Of a stretch of 64,000 bases of DNA, positions 45,570-55,143 are shown in pieces. The DNA is from Gammaproteobacteria bacterium (GTDB lineage Bacteria > Pseudomonadota > Gammaproteobacteria > Ga0077536): assembly GCA_020849475.1 (NCBI GenBank), contig JADLGE010000031.1:20732-84731 (forward strand), written 5' to 3'. The position numbers and the translations under genes are program-made. Numbering within the stretch: position 1 is the first letter of the stretch; every line of letters starts with the position of its first letter. The notes below the pieces were generated by a model. That model had not been told where the DNA came from, made no database searches, and saw only the letters and a list, made by a program, of their open reading frames with translations.

Positions 45570-47839
45570 TGGCCAACACACCTTTCATCACCGGCTACGC
45601 CGACAGCTTGAGCGTGCGCCCGGGCGAGACCGTGCAGTTCATGGTCAGCGCCGAAGGCGTCGCCAGCGCCGAAGTGCAACTGGTGCGCCTCATCCACGGC
45701 GACATGGCGCCGGGCGGGCCGGGCTTCGTCGAACGCGAAATCGCGTCGAGCTTGAGCGGCACGGTCGCGCTCACCACCCAGTTCACCCAGACCGGCAGTT
45801 TCGTACGCGTGGCCGACCCCGCCGGGCGGCTCACGCCCGCCGGCAGTTTCACCGTGCATGCCTTCGTGTGGGCCACCACGCCCGGCAAGGGCCGCCAGGG
45901 CCTGGTCACGCAGTTCGACGCCGCCAGCCGCCGGGGCTATGGCCTCGGCATCAACGAGAGCGGCTGCCTGTCATTCTGGGCCGGTGACGGCCAGGCGGTG
46001 CACGAAGTGGCGGCCGAGCGCGCCTTGATGCCGCGCATCTGGTATTTCGTGGCAGCGGCTTACGACGCTGACAAGGGCACCGTCGAGCTCTATCAGGAGG
46101 CGGTGGTCAACGCTTACAACAGCCATTTGAGCCCTTTGCTGGAACTGGACGACGGTTCGCGCGTCGCTGGTGCACTGGCGTTGACGCCACAAGCCGCCGG
46201 CGCCGATCTGCTGCTGGCGGGCTTTCATGACCAGCGCGCGGGCCACGGCCCGGTGGTGACAGGCCTGTTCAACGGCAAGATAGACCGGCCCGGCATCCAG
46301 GCCGGCGCTTTGGGCCTTGCCGAGCTGGCACGTCTCAAAGAGGGTCAGGCGCCGCAGGGCGCCAGCACCGTCGCCTACTGGGATACCAGCGCTGGCTATA
46401 CCGACAATGGCATCGGCGACCGCGTGCAGGACACCGGCCCCCACGGCCTGCATGGCCTGGGCTACAACCGCCCGGTGCGGGCCATGACCGGCTGGAACTG
46501 GCGCGGCAAGGACGACTGCTTCCGCCTCGCCCCGGCGCAGTACGGCGGCATCTATTTCAACGACGACGCCATCATCGACTGCCGCTGGCAGCCGACCCTG
46601 CGCTGGACGGTGCCGGCCGATTTGAAGAGCGGCGTATACGCGGCGCGCCTGCGTGGCGGCGGTGTCGAAGACCACATCACGTTCTTCGTGCGCCCGACCA
46701 CCGCGACCGCCAAGGTCGCGATGCTGATGCCGACCGCGAGCTATCTTGCCTACGCCAACGAGCGCTTCGTGCTGGGCGACCCGGGCGTGGTGGAAGCCAT
46801 CACCGGCCACGGCCTCATCCTCCACGACGACGACTATTTCTTAGGCGCTCACCCTGAATTCGGCGCTTCGACCTACGACCACCACGCCGACGGCGCGGGT
46901 GTCTGCTACACGTCTTATCGGCGCCCGATCATGGGCCTGCGGCCGCGGCATCGCATGGCGGCGACCGGCGTGCCGTGGCAGTTCGCGGCGGACATGTCCA
47001 TCGTCTGGTGGCTGGAGCAATGCGGCCACGACTTCGACGTCATCACCGACGAAGACCTCGACCGCGAGGGTGCGGCCCTGCTCGCGCCCTATAAGGTGGT
47101 CCTCAACGGCACCCACTCCGAGTACTACTCGGAGCGCATGATGGACGCCACCGACCAGTATCTCGCCCGTGGCGGGCGCGTGATGTACCTCGGCGCCAAC
47201 GGCTATTACTGGGTGGTGGGTTTCCGTGCCGACGAGCCCTGGTGCATGGAGGTGCGCAAGCTCAATTCCGGCTCGCGTGCCTGGCAGGCCGCGCCGGGCG
47301 AGTACTACCTGGCCTCGACCGGCGAGAAGAGCGGCATCTGGCGTGACCGCGGCCGCGCCCCGCAGAAGTCCATGGGCGTGGGCTTCACCAGCGAAGGCAT
47401 GGACGAGAGCAAGCCCTACCGGCGCCTGCCGGATTCCTACGACCCGCGTGTGTCCTACATCTTTGAAGGGGTGGGGGAGAAGTTCGGCGACCAGGGCCTG
47501 GCCTTGGGCGGCGCCGCTGGCCTCGAACTCGACCGCTACGATTTGATGTGGGGCACGCCGCCCGACACCTTCCTGCTGGCGGCCTCCAGCGGCCACTCGG
47601 ACAACTACCCCCACGTCGGTGAAGAAATCTACTTCAACCTGCCCGGCATGGGCGGCACCCAGGACTTCCAGGTCCGTGCCGACATGACTTTGTTCAAGAG
47701 CCGCGCCGGCGGCGCAGTGTTCTCGACGGGCTCGATCGCCTGGGGTCAGGCCCTGCCCTGGAACAACGGCAACAACGACGTCGCGCGTCTCACGCAGAAC
47801 GTTCTCGACCGTTTCGTGCGCGACGAAGACGTGGCGTAA
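45569..47839 (+). CDS. N,N-dimethylformamidase beta (large) subunit-like amidohydrolase
   Basis: A 756-residue protein, close to the 760-odd residues of the Paracoccus large subunit. It has an N-terminal beta domain (about 10-85), a LamG-like concanavalin fold (about 90-240, VHAFVWATTPGKGRQGLVTQ to NGKIDRPGIQ), and a C-terminal Rossmann-like catalytic domain with MLMPTASYLAYANER, DFDVITDEDL and LNGTHSEYYSERMMDA. The characterised enzyme holds one iron with two tyrosines and a glutamate and splits dimethylformamide into dimethylamine and formate. The Tyr-rich segments fit that site, but the true amide substrate here is unknown. Confidence 0.88.
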   Translation: MANTPFITGYADSLSVRPGETVQFMVSAEGVASAEVQLVRLIHGDMAPGGPGFVEREIASSLSGTVALTTQFTQTGSFVRVADPAGRLTPAGSFTVHAFVWATTPGKGRQGLVTQFDAASRRGYGLGINESGCLSFWAGDGQAVHEVAAERALMPRIWYFVAAAYDADKGTVELYQEAVVNAYNSHLSPLLELDDGSRVAGALALTPQAAGADLLLAGFHDQRAGHGPVVTGLFNGKIDRPGIQAGALGLAELARLKEGQAPQGASTVAYWDTSAGYTDNGIGDRVQDTGPHGLHGLGYNRPVRAMTGWNWRGKDDCFRLAPAQYGGIYFNDDAIIDCRWQPTLRWTVPADLKSGVYAARLRGGGVEDHITFFVRPTTATAKVAMLMPTASYLAYANERFVLGDPGVVEAITGHGLILHDDDYFLGAHPEFGASTYDHHADGAGVCYTSYRRPIMGLRPRHRMAATGVPWQFAADMSIVWWLEQCGHDFDVITDEDLDREGAALLAPYKVVLNGTHSEYYSERMMDATDQYLARGGRVMYLGANGYYWVVGFRADEPWCMEVRKLNSGSRAWQAAPGEYYLASTGEKSGIWRDRGRAPQKSMGVGFTSEGMDESKPYRRLPDSYDPRVSYIFEGVGEKFGDQGLALGGAAGLELDRYDLMWGTPPDTFLLAASSGHSDNYPHVGEEIYFNLPGMGGTQDFQVRADMTLFKSRAGGAVFSTGSIAWGQALPWNNGNNDVARLTQNVLDRFVRDEDVA

Positions 47840-47858
47840 ACACCGAGAAAATGGCCTC

Positions 47859-47897
47859 GCCTTGTGGTGCGGATCACGCCGCTCCACAAGGCTTTTT
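47859..47897 (+). terminator. rho-independent terminator after the amidohydrolase operon
   Basis: Arms GCCTTGTGG (47859-47867) and CCACAAGGC (47884-47892), with a further GCG/CGC inside the loop, followed by TTTTT. Twenty bases past the stop. Confidence 0.85.
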
Positions 47898-48142
47898 CCG
47901 CGCTGGCCGGCCCCGAATTCGCGTGTTAGTGTTCAGCACGCAGGGGAGTCGATAGATATAAAAAAGAAGTGCCCAAACTCACCGAGCTGAGCTTGCCTCT
48001 TTGATTTCTGATCTCTAACACCCCGCACGAGTCGGCCACAGAGCCGCATGCCTGTCCGCGCGAACGCGCGGGCGTTCCTGCACTGCCGAGAGCGACGCCT
48101 TTGGTGTTCTCGTCGGCGGTGCGCCGCAGATGGAGACCAAGC

Positions 48143-48427
48143 ATGAGTGCGATTCCGAAGATAGACGAGGCCAAGCTGGACAGCGTGTCGGGCACCCCGC
48201 CGGCCATCTACCACGTCACCAAGCTCGAAAAGTGCAAGCTGGACCAGGCCGGTCCGAGTGGCTATCGCTACGTGATTGAAGGCGGCTACGCGCCGATCAC
48301 CGGCTTCCATATCGGCAGCAAGGACGCAGTCATGGTGCATGCCTCGGCCTTGGCCAAGGAAATGAACAACCGTCGCGGCGTGAAGGGCACCCGTCACATC
48401 GTGATTGGCAAGCCCAAGCAAGCCTGA
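48143..48427 (+). CDS. small protein of unknown function
   Basis: A 94-residue soluble protein, GGAG seven bases before the ATG. The middle (DQAGPSGYRYVIEGGYAPITGF) and end (RGVKGTRHIVIGKPKQA) are Gly- and Lys-rich. No family recognised. The 245 bases between the terminator and this gene contain no gene I can support. Confidence 0.62.
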   Translation: MSAIPKIDEAKLDSVSGTPPAIYHVTKLEKCKLDQAGPSGYRYVIEGGYAPITGFHIGSKDAVMVHASALAKEMNNRRGVKGTRHIVIGKPKQA

Positions 48428-48457
48428 CGGCCTGCCATCATTCCCACGCGCGCGGCA

Positions 48458-49405
48458 TCAGCCGCGCGCGGTCGGGGCCGGCGGCGCGCTCTTGCCGTTC
48501 GCAATCACACTGGTTGCGACACTGATCATCGAAGAAATGTCGGCAAGATTGGCCGGCACAATCAAGGTCCCCTTGGCGTCCCGCGCCAACTGACCGAACT
48601 CCCGGATGTACTGCTCGGCAATGCGCAACTGCATGGCCTGTGCGCCGCCGTCGGCGCCGAGTGCATTGGCGACGCTGCGCAAGCCTTCGGCGGTCGCCGA
48701 GGCGATGGACATGATGGCCGCCGCCTGACCTTCCGCTTCATTGATCTGCTGCTGCTTGTTGGCTTCCGAGGCTTTGATCACGCGCTGCTTGTCGCCTTCC
48801 GCCTGGTTGATGGCGGCATCGCGCTCGCCTTCCGAGGCCAGCACCACGGCGCGCTTCTCACGCTCGGCGCGCATCTGCTTTTCCATCGCGGTCAGCACAT
48901 CGTGGGGCGGATTGATGTTGCGAATCTCGTAGCGCAGCACCTTCACGCCCCACGGCTCCGAGGCCTTATCGAGTTCGCTGACCACATTGCCGTTGATGGT
49001 CGCGCGTTCCTCGAAAGTGCGGTCCAGATCAATCTTGCCGATTTCGCTGCGCAGGGTGGTCTGCGCCAGCTGGATGAGCGCGAACTTGTAATTGGTGATG
49101 CCGTAGGAGGCCTTGTTCGCTTCCAACACCTGCATGTACAGAATGCCGTCCACGCCGACCTGCACGTTGTCCTTGGTGATGCACACCTGCTCGGGGATAT
49201 CGAGCGCCTCTTCCTTCAAGTTCAGGCGATAGGCGATGCGTTCGACGAACGGTACGAGGATATGAAAGCCGGCATGCAGGGTGCGGCTGTAGCGGCCGAG
49301 ATTCTCGACCACGAACGCGCTCTGCTGCGGCACGATGGTGGCGGTCTTGGCGATGACGATGATGACCAGGATGGCGATGGTCAGGACGACGTAGGTGGTT
49401 CCCAT
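48458..49405 (-). CDS. SPFH/band-7 (stomatin-like, QmcA) protein
   Basis: A 315-residue membrane protein with a single N-terminal span (TYVVLTIAILVIIVIAKTA) and a band-7 domain (VPQQSAFVVENLGRYSRTLH to EIGKIDLDRTFEERATING), followed by a helical part rich in Glu/Ala repeats. Such proteins oligomerise in membrane microdomains. GGAGCTC precedes the ATG at 49405. It is 22 bases downstream of an NfeD-type gene, the usual partner. Confidence 0.93.
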   Translation of the reverse strand: MGTTYVVLTIAILVIIVIAKTATIVPQQSAFVVENLGRYSRTLHAGFHILVPFVERIAYRLNLKEEALDIPEQVCITKDNVQVGVDGILYMQVLEANKASYGITNYKFALIQLAQTTLRSEIGKIDLDRTFEERATINGNVVSELDKASEPWGVKVLRYEIRNINPPHDVLTAMEKQMRAEREKRAVVLASEGERDAAINQAEGDKQRVIKASEANKQQQINEAEGQAAAIMSIASATAEGLRSVANALGADGGAQAMQLRIAEQYIREFGQLARDAKGTLIVPANLADISSMISVATSVIANGKSAPPAPTARG

Positions 49406-49427
49406 GGTGAGCTCCTGCGGGTGATGG

Positions 49428-49865
49428 TCAGCGCGGATTACGAATGTGGAGCGTGAGCCCGGTGGTTTCCCACACTTCGGCTTCAACGCCGGCCTCAATG
49501 GGCGTGCTGTCGGTATTGCGCGCGCTCCAGGTGGTGCCGCGGTATTCGACGCGGCAGCTCGCGCCGGGCGCGAGGCGCTCGGGCACGGCAATGCGATCGC
49601 CAAGAATGAGGCGCTCTTCGACCTCGCCGTCGGCGCCTTTGAATTTGTCGTAGAGGCGTGCGCGGAACAGCGCCATGCAGGTCAGCGCGACCGCCGCGAA
49701 TGTGATCCACTGCGCCCATTCCGGCAGCGCCACGCCGGCCACACCGAGCAGGCCGACCACTACCGCCGCCGCGCCGATGAACACCAGGTAGAACTGCGCC
49801 GACACGCCGAGCATTTCGGCGCCGAACAGCAGTGTGCCCATCACCATCCAACCCCACCACGGCAT
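49428..49865 (-). CDS. NfeD family membrane protein
   Basis: A 145-residue protein with membrane segments (MVMGTLLFGAEMLGVSAQFY, VFIGAAAVVVGLLGVAGVAL, WAQWITFAAVALTCMALF) and a C-terminal OB-fold (GDRIAVPERLAPGASCRVEY...WSARNTD), the short NfeD form without protease domain. GAGGAAG before the ATG at 49865. Pairs with the SPFH protein, as in stomatin operons that control membrane protein turnover. Confidence 0.92.
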   Translation of the reverse strand: MPWWGWMVMGTLLFGAEMLGVSAQFYLVFIGAAAVVVGLLGVAGVALPEWAQWITFAAVALTCMALFRARLYDKFKGADGEVEERLILGDRIAVPERLAPGASCRVEYRGTTWSARNTDSTPIEAGVEAEVWETTGLTLHIRNPR

Positions 49866-50031
49866 GTCCGCTTCCTCGCGCACCCAGGGCCCAACGCCCG
49901 TATCGCCATCGTGACTTCTGCGCTCGGTGCTTGCAAGCGCATCCCCCACCGACGGGCGATTGTCAAAAATGGCCGTTAGTCGTTAGTGTGCCCTGTCTGT
50001 TTATTTCATTTTCCCTGACGAGGACTGCTGC

Positions 50032-50445
50032 GTGCCCTATATCCATCACATCCGTGTGCGTTACGGCGAGTGCGATCAGCAAGGCGTGGTGTTCAATCCC
50101 AACTACATGGTCTACATGGACGACGCCGGCGAGAACTGGGTGAGCAGTCTTGCACCCAGCGGCAATTTTCTCGATCTCGGCTGGGACTGGATGGTGGTGC
50201 GCTCGGTGATCGAATGGCAGGCGCCCGCCCATCATGGCGAGACCTTGAGTATCGACGTCGCCATCGTGCGTTACGGCAGCACCTCGTTCGAGATTGGTTA
50301 TATCGGCAAGGTCGGTGAGCGCGCGGTGTTCAAGGCGCGCAGCGTGTGCGTGAGCGTGAAGGCCGGCACCACCGAGAAGTTCGTCACGCCGCAGCACATC
50401 AAAGAGTTGCTCGGTCCGGCGGAATCCTGGGACGTGCCGAATTGA
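50032..50445 (+). CDS. 4HBT-fold acyl-CoA thioesterase (YbgC/FadM type)
   Basis: A 137-residue hotdog-fold thioesterase. RVRYGECDQQGVVFNPNYMV carries the catalytic Asp of the 4-hydroxybenzoyl-CoA thioesterase group. Starts at a GTG preceded by GAGGA. The acyl substrate is unknown. A family-2 REP-like element follows. Confidence 0.9.
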   Translation: MPYIHHIRVRYGECDQQGVVFNPNYMVYMDDAGENWVSSLAPSGNFLDLGWDWMVVRSVIEWQAPAHHGETLSIDVAIVRYGSTSFEIGYIGKVGERAVFKARSVCVSVKAGTTEKFVTPQHIKELLGPAESWDVPN

Positions 50446-50451
50446 TGTAGA

Positions 50452-50467
50452 TGCGAATTCATTCGCA
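50452..50467. repeat. REP-like palindrome, family 2
   Basis: TGCGAATTCATTCGCA is nearly a perfect palindrome in the 52 bases between two genes. Related elements are at 41639 and 57248. Confidence 0.65.
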
Positions 50468-50497
50468 CATTGAAACCGAACCACCGGAATCCCGAAC

Positions 50498-51625
50498 ATG
50501 ATCACCGCCTTCGACGACTACCTCATCCATCAAACACCCCTGGCCCTGGCCCATGTCGGCACCACCGACTCCAACGCCTACGACCGCTACTTCCTCGAAG
50601 GCTACATCGCCGACGGCTCGCTGATCTTCGGTGGCGCTTTCGGTCTCTACCCTAATCGCGACGTGATGGACGCCGCCTTCAGCGTCAGCTTCGAAGGCAC
50701 GCAGTATTCGCTCTTCACCAGCGGCCGCGCGCCGGTAGAGCGGGGCGATTCCAGCGTCGGGCCGGTCAAGGTCGAAATCCTGCAGCCCATGCGCAGTCTG
50801 CGGCTGTTGGTCAATGACCGTGAGCGCGGCTTCATTGCCGAGCTGACGTTCAACGCCATCACTGGCGCGATTGATGAAGGCCGCCAGACCATGACCGATG
50901 GCCCGCGCACCTCGGTCGACCTCACCCGCTATTCGCAGCTCGGCCGCTGGTCGGGCTACATCGAAGTGAAAGGTCGGCGCATCGAACTCGACGGCAAACA
51001 AGTGCTGGGAGTGCGCGATCATTCATGGGGCGTACGACCCCTGGGGGGCGGCGGCAGCACGCGCTGGGCGCCGCAGATCCATTGGTACTGGGGGCCGATC
51101 TTCTTCGCCGACGAATGCATGCACTGGCATTTGAACGACAACCCCGAAGGTGAGATTCAGGATCGCTTCCTGGCTTTGGTGCCACGCGTGGAAAATGCCG
51201 GTGCCGGCCCGCTCTACATGCGCGACACCGGCGGTGAATATCTCATTCCCACTGCTTTCACGCCGCGCTATCGCAGTGGCACGCGTCGCCTCGAGCATTT
51301 GTTCGTGCAGCTTTCCGACAAGCGCGGCCCGCGCATGACCCTCGAATTCATCCCCAATCCCAGCGTGCTGTTTTCATTGATGGGTCTCGGCTACACCAAC
51401 AAGGCCTGGGAACACGGCGTGTGGCGCGGTGAGTCCATGGTCGATGAAAACGCCTGGCCCGGCCACGAACAGTCGCCGCTGTTTGTGCGCAACTCGCATA
51501 TGCACCACATCTGCAAAGTGGTGCGCGACGACGGCATGGAAGGCACGGCCATCCTCGAACAATGCTTGTTCGGGCCGCACAAGCCGAGCGGGCTCACGGG
51601 AGTGACGGATGGGTGGAAGGGGTAG
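50498..51625 (+). CDS. DUF7064-like / AttH-CrtC-fold protein
   Basis: A 375-residue, apparently cytosolic protein. The core LDGKQVLGVRDHSWGVRPLG and a matching second-half block (HWYWGPIFFADECMHWHLND) are typical of DUF7064-type proteins, which share the tandem lipocalin fold of AttH and the carotenoid hydratase CrtC. Function unknown; a role in lipid or steroid-like substrate handling would suit the neighbours. Follows the thioesterase by 52 bases. Confidence 0.75.
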   Translation: MITAFDDYLIHQTPLALAHVGTTDSNAYDRYFLEGYIADGSLIFGGAFGLYPNRDVMDAAFSVSFEGTQYSLFTSGRAPVERGDSSVGPVKVEILQPMRSLRLLVNDRERGFIAELTFNAITGAIDEGRQTMTDGPRTSVDLTRYSQLGRWSGYIEVKGRRIELDGKQVLGVRDHSWGVRPLGGGGSTRWAPQIHWYWGPIFFADECMHWHLNDNPEGEIQDRFLALVPRVENAGAGPLYMRDTGGEYLIPTAFTPRYRSGTRRLEHLFVQLSDKRGPRMTLEFIPNPSVLFSLMGLGYTNKAWEHGVWRGESMVDENAWPGHEQSPLFVRNSHMHHICKVVRDDGMEGTAILEQCLFGPHKPSGLTGVTDGWKG

Positions 51626-51669
51626 ATGTCGAGTGCTTCGCGCGTTGCAATGACGTGTAGCTCCTGCGA

Positions 51670-51689
51670 TGTCAGACTTCAGTCTGACA
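51670..51689. repeat. REP-like palindrome, family 1, single copy
   Basis: TGTCAGACTTCAGTCTGACA, a perfect 9-base inverted repeat around TT, between two convergent genes. Confidence 0.85.
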
Positions 51690-51704
51690 TTCCAGGCCGC
51701 GCCC

Positions 51705-52592
51705 CTACGGCTTCGTAAACGTCCTCAACCACTTCAAATTCGCCGGCAGCGCCCAATTGGCGGTGCCTGATTTCCAGTTGGCATCGAGCTGGTTCTGACT
51801 GCCGTTGCAGTCATTTGGTGTGCGTTGGTAGCAGTGGTCGGCGGATTTATCCTTGACCTGCGCATTCTTGACCATGATCCAGCCGCTGCCGTTGCTGTTG
51901 AGGCAGGTGTAATCATTGGCGCCGCACACCTTGCCGGTCACCGCCTGCGAGCCCTTGCGCACGCCGCTGGCGCTGGCATTGCCGAAGATGTCCCGTTCGC
52001 CGTTGACGATGCGCAACGCGCTGCCCGGCAGCTTGTGCTTGCCGTTGTTCATGCAGCTCGCCATGTTGAAGCTCGCGCTGTAGCTAGGAAACGCACCCAT
52101 GCCGTATACGGCCTTCACGCGGCTGTCGGTGTTCCTGGCGAGAATGGCTGCAATCGAGCCCTGGCTGAAGCCGCCCACCACCACGCCCTTGCTGCAATCA
52201 CCGCGCGCGCACAGCTTGTTGATAGCGCCAGCGGTGCTGGCCGGCTTGAATATGCACGCGGCCTTCTGCGCAATCTGTGCGCAGGTGCCAAAGGTTTCAC
52301 TGCGGTATTGCACCGAGGCGGCGACGAAGCCTTTCGCACCCATGGCGGCGACAGCGGCCTTGGCCTGGGCGTTGTCGTAGGACTCATTGGTGCCGACCAG
52401 GTAGACGAACACCGGATGCTTGATGCCATCGTTAGGCACGACGCCGCTGATGGCGTAGCTGGTATCGCAGGCCGCACCGCTGCCCGAGCCTTTGTACGTG
52501 GTGCTGAACGCGGTGGTGGCTGACCACGTCGGGCCGCCCACGCCAAGTGCGAAAAGAACGGCGACGAGGGCCGCCAGGGGGTGTCGAGGCAT
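51705..52592 (-). CDS. secreted alpha/beta-hydrolase-like protein
   Basis: A 295-residue protein with signal peptide (LAALVAVLFALGVGGPTWSA) and the nucleophile-elbow motif GGFSQGSIAAIL. Several cysteines suggest disulfide bonds (ACDTSYAI, TCAQIAQKAACIF, CGANDYTCLN). The C-terminal part is rich in Asn/Trp. The substrate cannot be inferred. The ATG at 52592 follows AAGGACAAC; a longer frame to 52709 has no signal. It is divergent from another alpha/beta hydrolase. Confidence 0.78.
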   Translation of the reverse strand: MPRHPLAALVAVLFALGVGGPTWSATTAFSTTYKGSGSGAACDTSYAISGVVPNDGIKHPVFVYLVGTNESYDNAQAKAAVAAMGAKGFVAASVQYRSETFGTCAQIAQKAACIFKPASTAGAINKLCARGDCSKGVVVGGFSQGSIAAILARNTDSRVKAVYGMGAFPSYSASFNMASCMNNGKHKLPGSALRIVNGERDIFGNASASGVRKGSQAVTGKVCGANDYTCLNSNGSGWIMVKNAQVKDKSADHCYQRTPNDCNGSQNQLDANWKSGTANWALPANLKWLRTFTKP

Positions 52593-52750
52593 GAGTGTTG
52601 TCCTTGTGGCTGTGCGGCGGTGAGCGCTGAAAGCATCCTCCCGCCGGCCGTGTGTCGCAAGCGCCGCGCTGCAAAACTTTGTCGCGCATGGCATCGCGCT
52701 TGCCGACAAACATTGGATAATCGCGGCAGGCTCACCAATGTCTCCAGTCC

Positions 52751-53509
52751 ATGCCCCGCATCACCGTCAACGACGTCGATTTCCATTACCTGGACGAAGG
52801 CCAGGGCGCCACCTTGCTGTTGCTGGGCGGCACGCTCAGCACCGCGCGCGGTGATTTCTCGGCGCAGATAGATGCCTTTCGCGACACTCATCGCGTGATT
52901 GCGCCCGACCGGCGCGGCTATGGCGCAACGCGGCCGCCGGCGCGCGACTTTCCTGACAACTTCTATGAGCGTGAGGCGCGCGACATGGCGGCCATCGTGC
53001 GTGCGCTCGAGCTCAAGGACATCACGGTTTTCGGTTGGAGCGAAGGCGCAGCCGTGGCCCTGTGGCTGGCCACGCTCGAACCATCACGCGTGAAAGCGCT
53101 GGTGGTATGGGGCGGTATTGCGAGTCTCGGGCCTCAAGACATCGCGCGCTTTGAAACCCGCCGTGATACCTCCGCCTGGTCGCCGCGCGCGCAGACGGCC
53201 TTGAACGAAATCTTCGGTGACGGCTATTGGCAACGCGTGTGGTGTGACTGGCTGGACACCATGCAGCGTCTTGCGGCACAGGGTAGTGCGCGTCTCGCGT
53301 GCCTGGATGATGTGACGTGCCCGGTGCTGGTGATGCACGGCGGTCGCGACCCCTTGATTGGCGTCGAACATCCGCAGGCTTTGCTACGCGGACTGCGCGC
53401 TGCGCGCCTGCACGAGATTGCCGAAGGCGCGCACAACCTGCATCTGTCCCACGCTGACCCATTCAATCAGGCGGCGCGGGAGTTCCTGCGTGATATCGGC
53501 GCCGCGTGA
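52751..53509 (+). CDS. alpha/beta hydrolase
   Basis: A 252-residue enzyme of the alpha/beta-hydrolase fold with an oxyanion region LLLLGGTLST, nucleophile Ser in GWSEGAAVALWLA, acidic residue in MHGGRDPLIG and catalytic His in EGAHNLHL, i.e. a complete triad. Reaction unknown. The start ATG at 52751 lies in an otherwise promoterless stretch; TCC AGT precedes it, so the ribosome site is weak. Confidence 0.88.
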   Translation: MPRITVNDVDFHYLDEGQGATLLLLGGTLSTARGDFSAQIDAFRDTHRVIAPDRRGYGATRPPARDFPDNFYEREARDMAAIVRALELKDITVFGWSEGAAVALWLATLEPSRVKALVVWGGIASLGPQDIARFETRRDTSAWSPRAQTALNEIFGDGYWQRVWCDWLDTMQRLAAQGSARLACLDDVTCPVLVMHGGRDPLIGVEHPQALLRGLRAARLHEIAEGAHNLHLSHADPFNQAAREFLRDIGAA

Positions 53510-53633
53510 GCGCCGCGCCACACACACCTCGATACGTGAAACGGGCAATGTGCAAGCTTGCACGCCGAGGCTGGCAATGTCTGCACGCTTTGCCGCACCA
53601 TTGCCGCAGTTCCCGCTATCGCGCCGTCACGCC

Positions 53634-54284
53634 ATGACCGACCCCGTCGCCTTCTTCGACGAAATGCTCGCCACCACGCGCTCGGTGCGGCGCCGCATCG
53701 ATTTCGAGCGCACCGTCGAGCCCGCGCTCATCTACGACTGTATCGATCTGGCCGTGCAGGCGCCGAGCAGCGTCGGCGGTGAGACCTGGCGCTTTGTGGT
53801 ATTGACCGAGCCGATCCGCAAGGACGCCATGGCCACGCTCTACCGCAAGTCTTTCGATACTTTCCTGGCCGCCCAGGCGCAGGAACTGGCGGCGCAGGGC
53901 AGGACGCCGGAACCACTGCCGCCCAATTACCGCTACCTCGCTGACCGCATGCAGGACTTTCCCGCCATCATCGTGGTGTGTCGCGAAGGCCGGCCGCCGG
54001 CCGACACCGCCGGGCAGGTGGCGTTCTACAGTTCGGTAATCCCGGCGGCGTGGTCCTTGATGCTGGCGCTACGCGCGCGGCGCCTCGGCACCACCTGGAC
54101 CACGCTGCACAGCCGCTACGAAAATGAGTCGGCCGACATCATCGGCATGCCCAGCGATGCCACCGCCGCGGTGGTGCTGCCGGTCGGTCACATGAAAGAC
54201 GCCCGGCTCAAGCGCGCTCAGCGCAGCCCGGCGCGCAGCGTCACCTACTGGAACCAGTGGGGCGCGGCCGACGGCCTCGAATGA
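53634..54284 (+). CDS. nitroreductase family protein
   Basis: A 216-residue nitroreductase-fold protein: TTRSVRRRIDFERTV and APSSVGGETWRFVVL are the FMN-contact regions, and AAVVLPVGHMK ends the core. Different subfamily from that at 6655. The ATG at 53634 is chosen over in-frame upstream codons that run antisense to nothing recognisable. Substrate unknown. Confidence 0.87.
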   Translation: MTDPVAFFDEMLATTRSVRRRIDFERTVEPALIYDCIDLAVQAPSSVGGETWRFVVLTEPIRKDAMATLYRKSFDTFLAAQAQELAAQGRTPEPLPPNYRYLADRMQDFPAIIVVCREGRPPADTAGQVAFYSSVIPAAWSLMLALRARRLGTTWTTLHSRYENESADIIGMPSDATAAVVLPVGHMKDARLKRAQRSPARSVTYWNQWGAADGLE

Positions 54285-54376
54285 TCAGCACGTTTACCTG
54301 ATCCCGATCCGGCATGCCGCGCGCCGCCGCGCGATATGCTGGGTGCCTATCGACCACCACACCCAAGGAGTCCGAA

Positions 54377-54763
54377 ATGAGCAAATCCCTCAAGGATTTC
54401 GTCGCCGATGCAAAAAGCCGCATCCGCGAAATCAGCGCCACCGACGTCGCCCAGGCGCTGGCCGCCAATCCGTCGCTGTTGGTAGTCGACGTGCGCGAGC
54501 CTGCCGAGTGGGCCGAAGGTCATCTTCCGACCGCCATCCTCATCCCACGCGGCATGGTGGAAGCGAAAGCCGACCTCGACTACCCCAATCGCGAACCAAA
54601 ACTCGCCGACAGGCATCAAGCCGTCATCGTGCACTGCGCGAGCGGCGCACGCAGCGCGATGGCGGTGGATGTGTTGCAGCAGATGGGCTTTACCGATGTG
54701 CGCTCCATGGCCGGCGGCTTCGCGGCGTGGAAGGACGCGGGCCTGTCAGTGGCGAAGGATTGA
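54377..54763 (+). CDS. single-domain rhodanese-like sulfurtransferase
   Basis: A 128-residue rhodanese: LLVVDVREPAEWAEGHLPTA (domain start) and the active loop HCASGARSAMA with the catalytic Cys. AAGGAG sits seven bases before the ATG. Independent of the rhodanese domains in the giant cNMP proteins. Confidence 0.93.
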   Translation: MSKSLKDFVADAKSRIREISATDVAQALAANPSLLVVDVREPAEWAEGHLPTAILIPRGMVEAKADLDYPNREPKLADRHQAVIVHCASGARSAMAVDVLQQMGFTDVRSMAGGFAAWKDAGLSVAKD

Positions 54764-54784
54764 GCACGGCGGGGCGGCCGCGCA

Positions 54785-55111
54785 TCACACGCCGGGCGCT
54801 CCTGCGGCGATATTCAGCAGCACGATGCCCGCCACCACAAGTAGCACGCCCAAGGTTTTCGGCAGGCCGGCGCGCTCGCCCATGAACGTCATTCCGATGG
54901 CGGCAACGCATGCCGTACCGCCACCCGCCCATACCGGGTAGACGCTGCTGACTGGCAGGCCGAGCAGCGCCAGGCTCACGAGGTAGAAAGCGCCGCCAAA
55001 GGCGCATAGCGCGAGCGCCGCCTTGTCTCGATGCCGGAAGCCGTCGCTCGATCTGAGTAACAGCGCCGCCACGGTTTCGGCCAGCACTGCGCCGGCGACC
55101 AGCATCCACAT
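54785..55111 (-). CDS. small multidrug resistance (SMR) family protein, second subunit
   Basis: A 108-residue protein with four membrane helices. The membrane-embedded Glu is present in LAETVAALLLRSSDGF (Glu12), and LPVSSVYPVWAGGGTACVAA is the SMR signature. It follows a second SMR gene by 32 bases; paired SMR proteins often act as heterodimers exporting cationic compounds or polyamines. Confidence 0.9.
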   Translation of the reverse strand: MWMLVAGAVLAETVAALLLRSSDGFRHRDKAALALCAFGGAFYLVSLALLGLPVSSVYPVWAGGGTACVAAIGMTFMGERAGLPKTLGVLLVVAGIVLLNIAAGAPGV

Positions 55112-55143
55112 ATCACACCAGCTCCTTGCTGCGCGCCCGGGGC

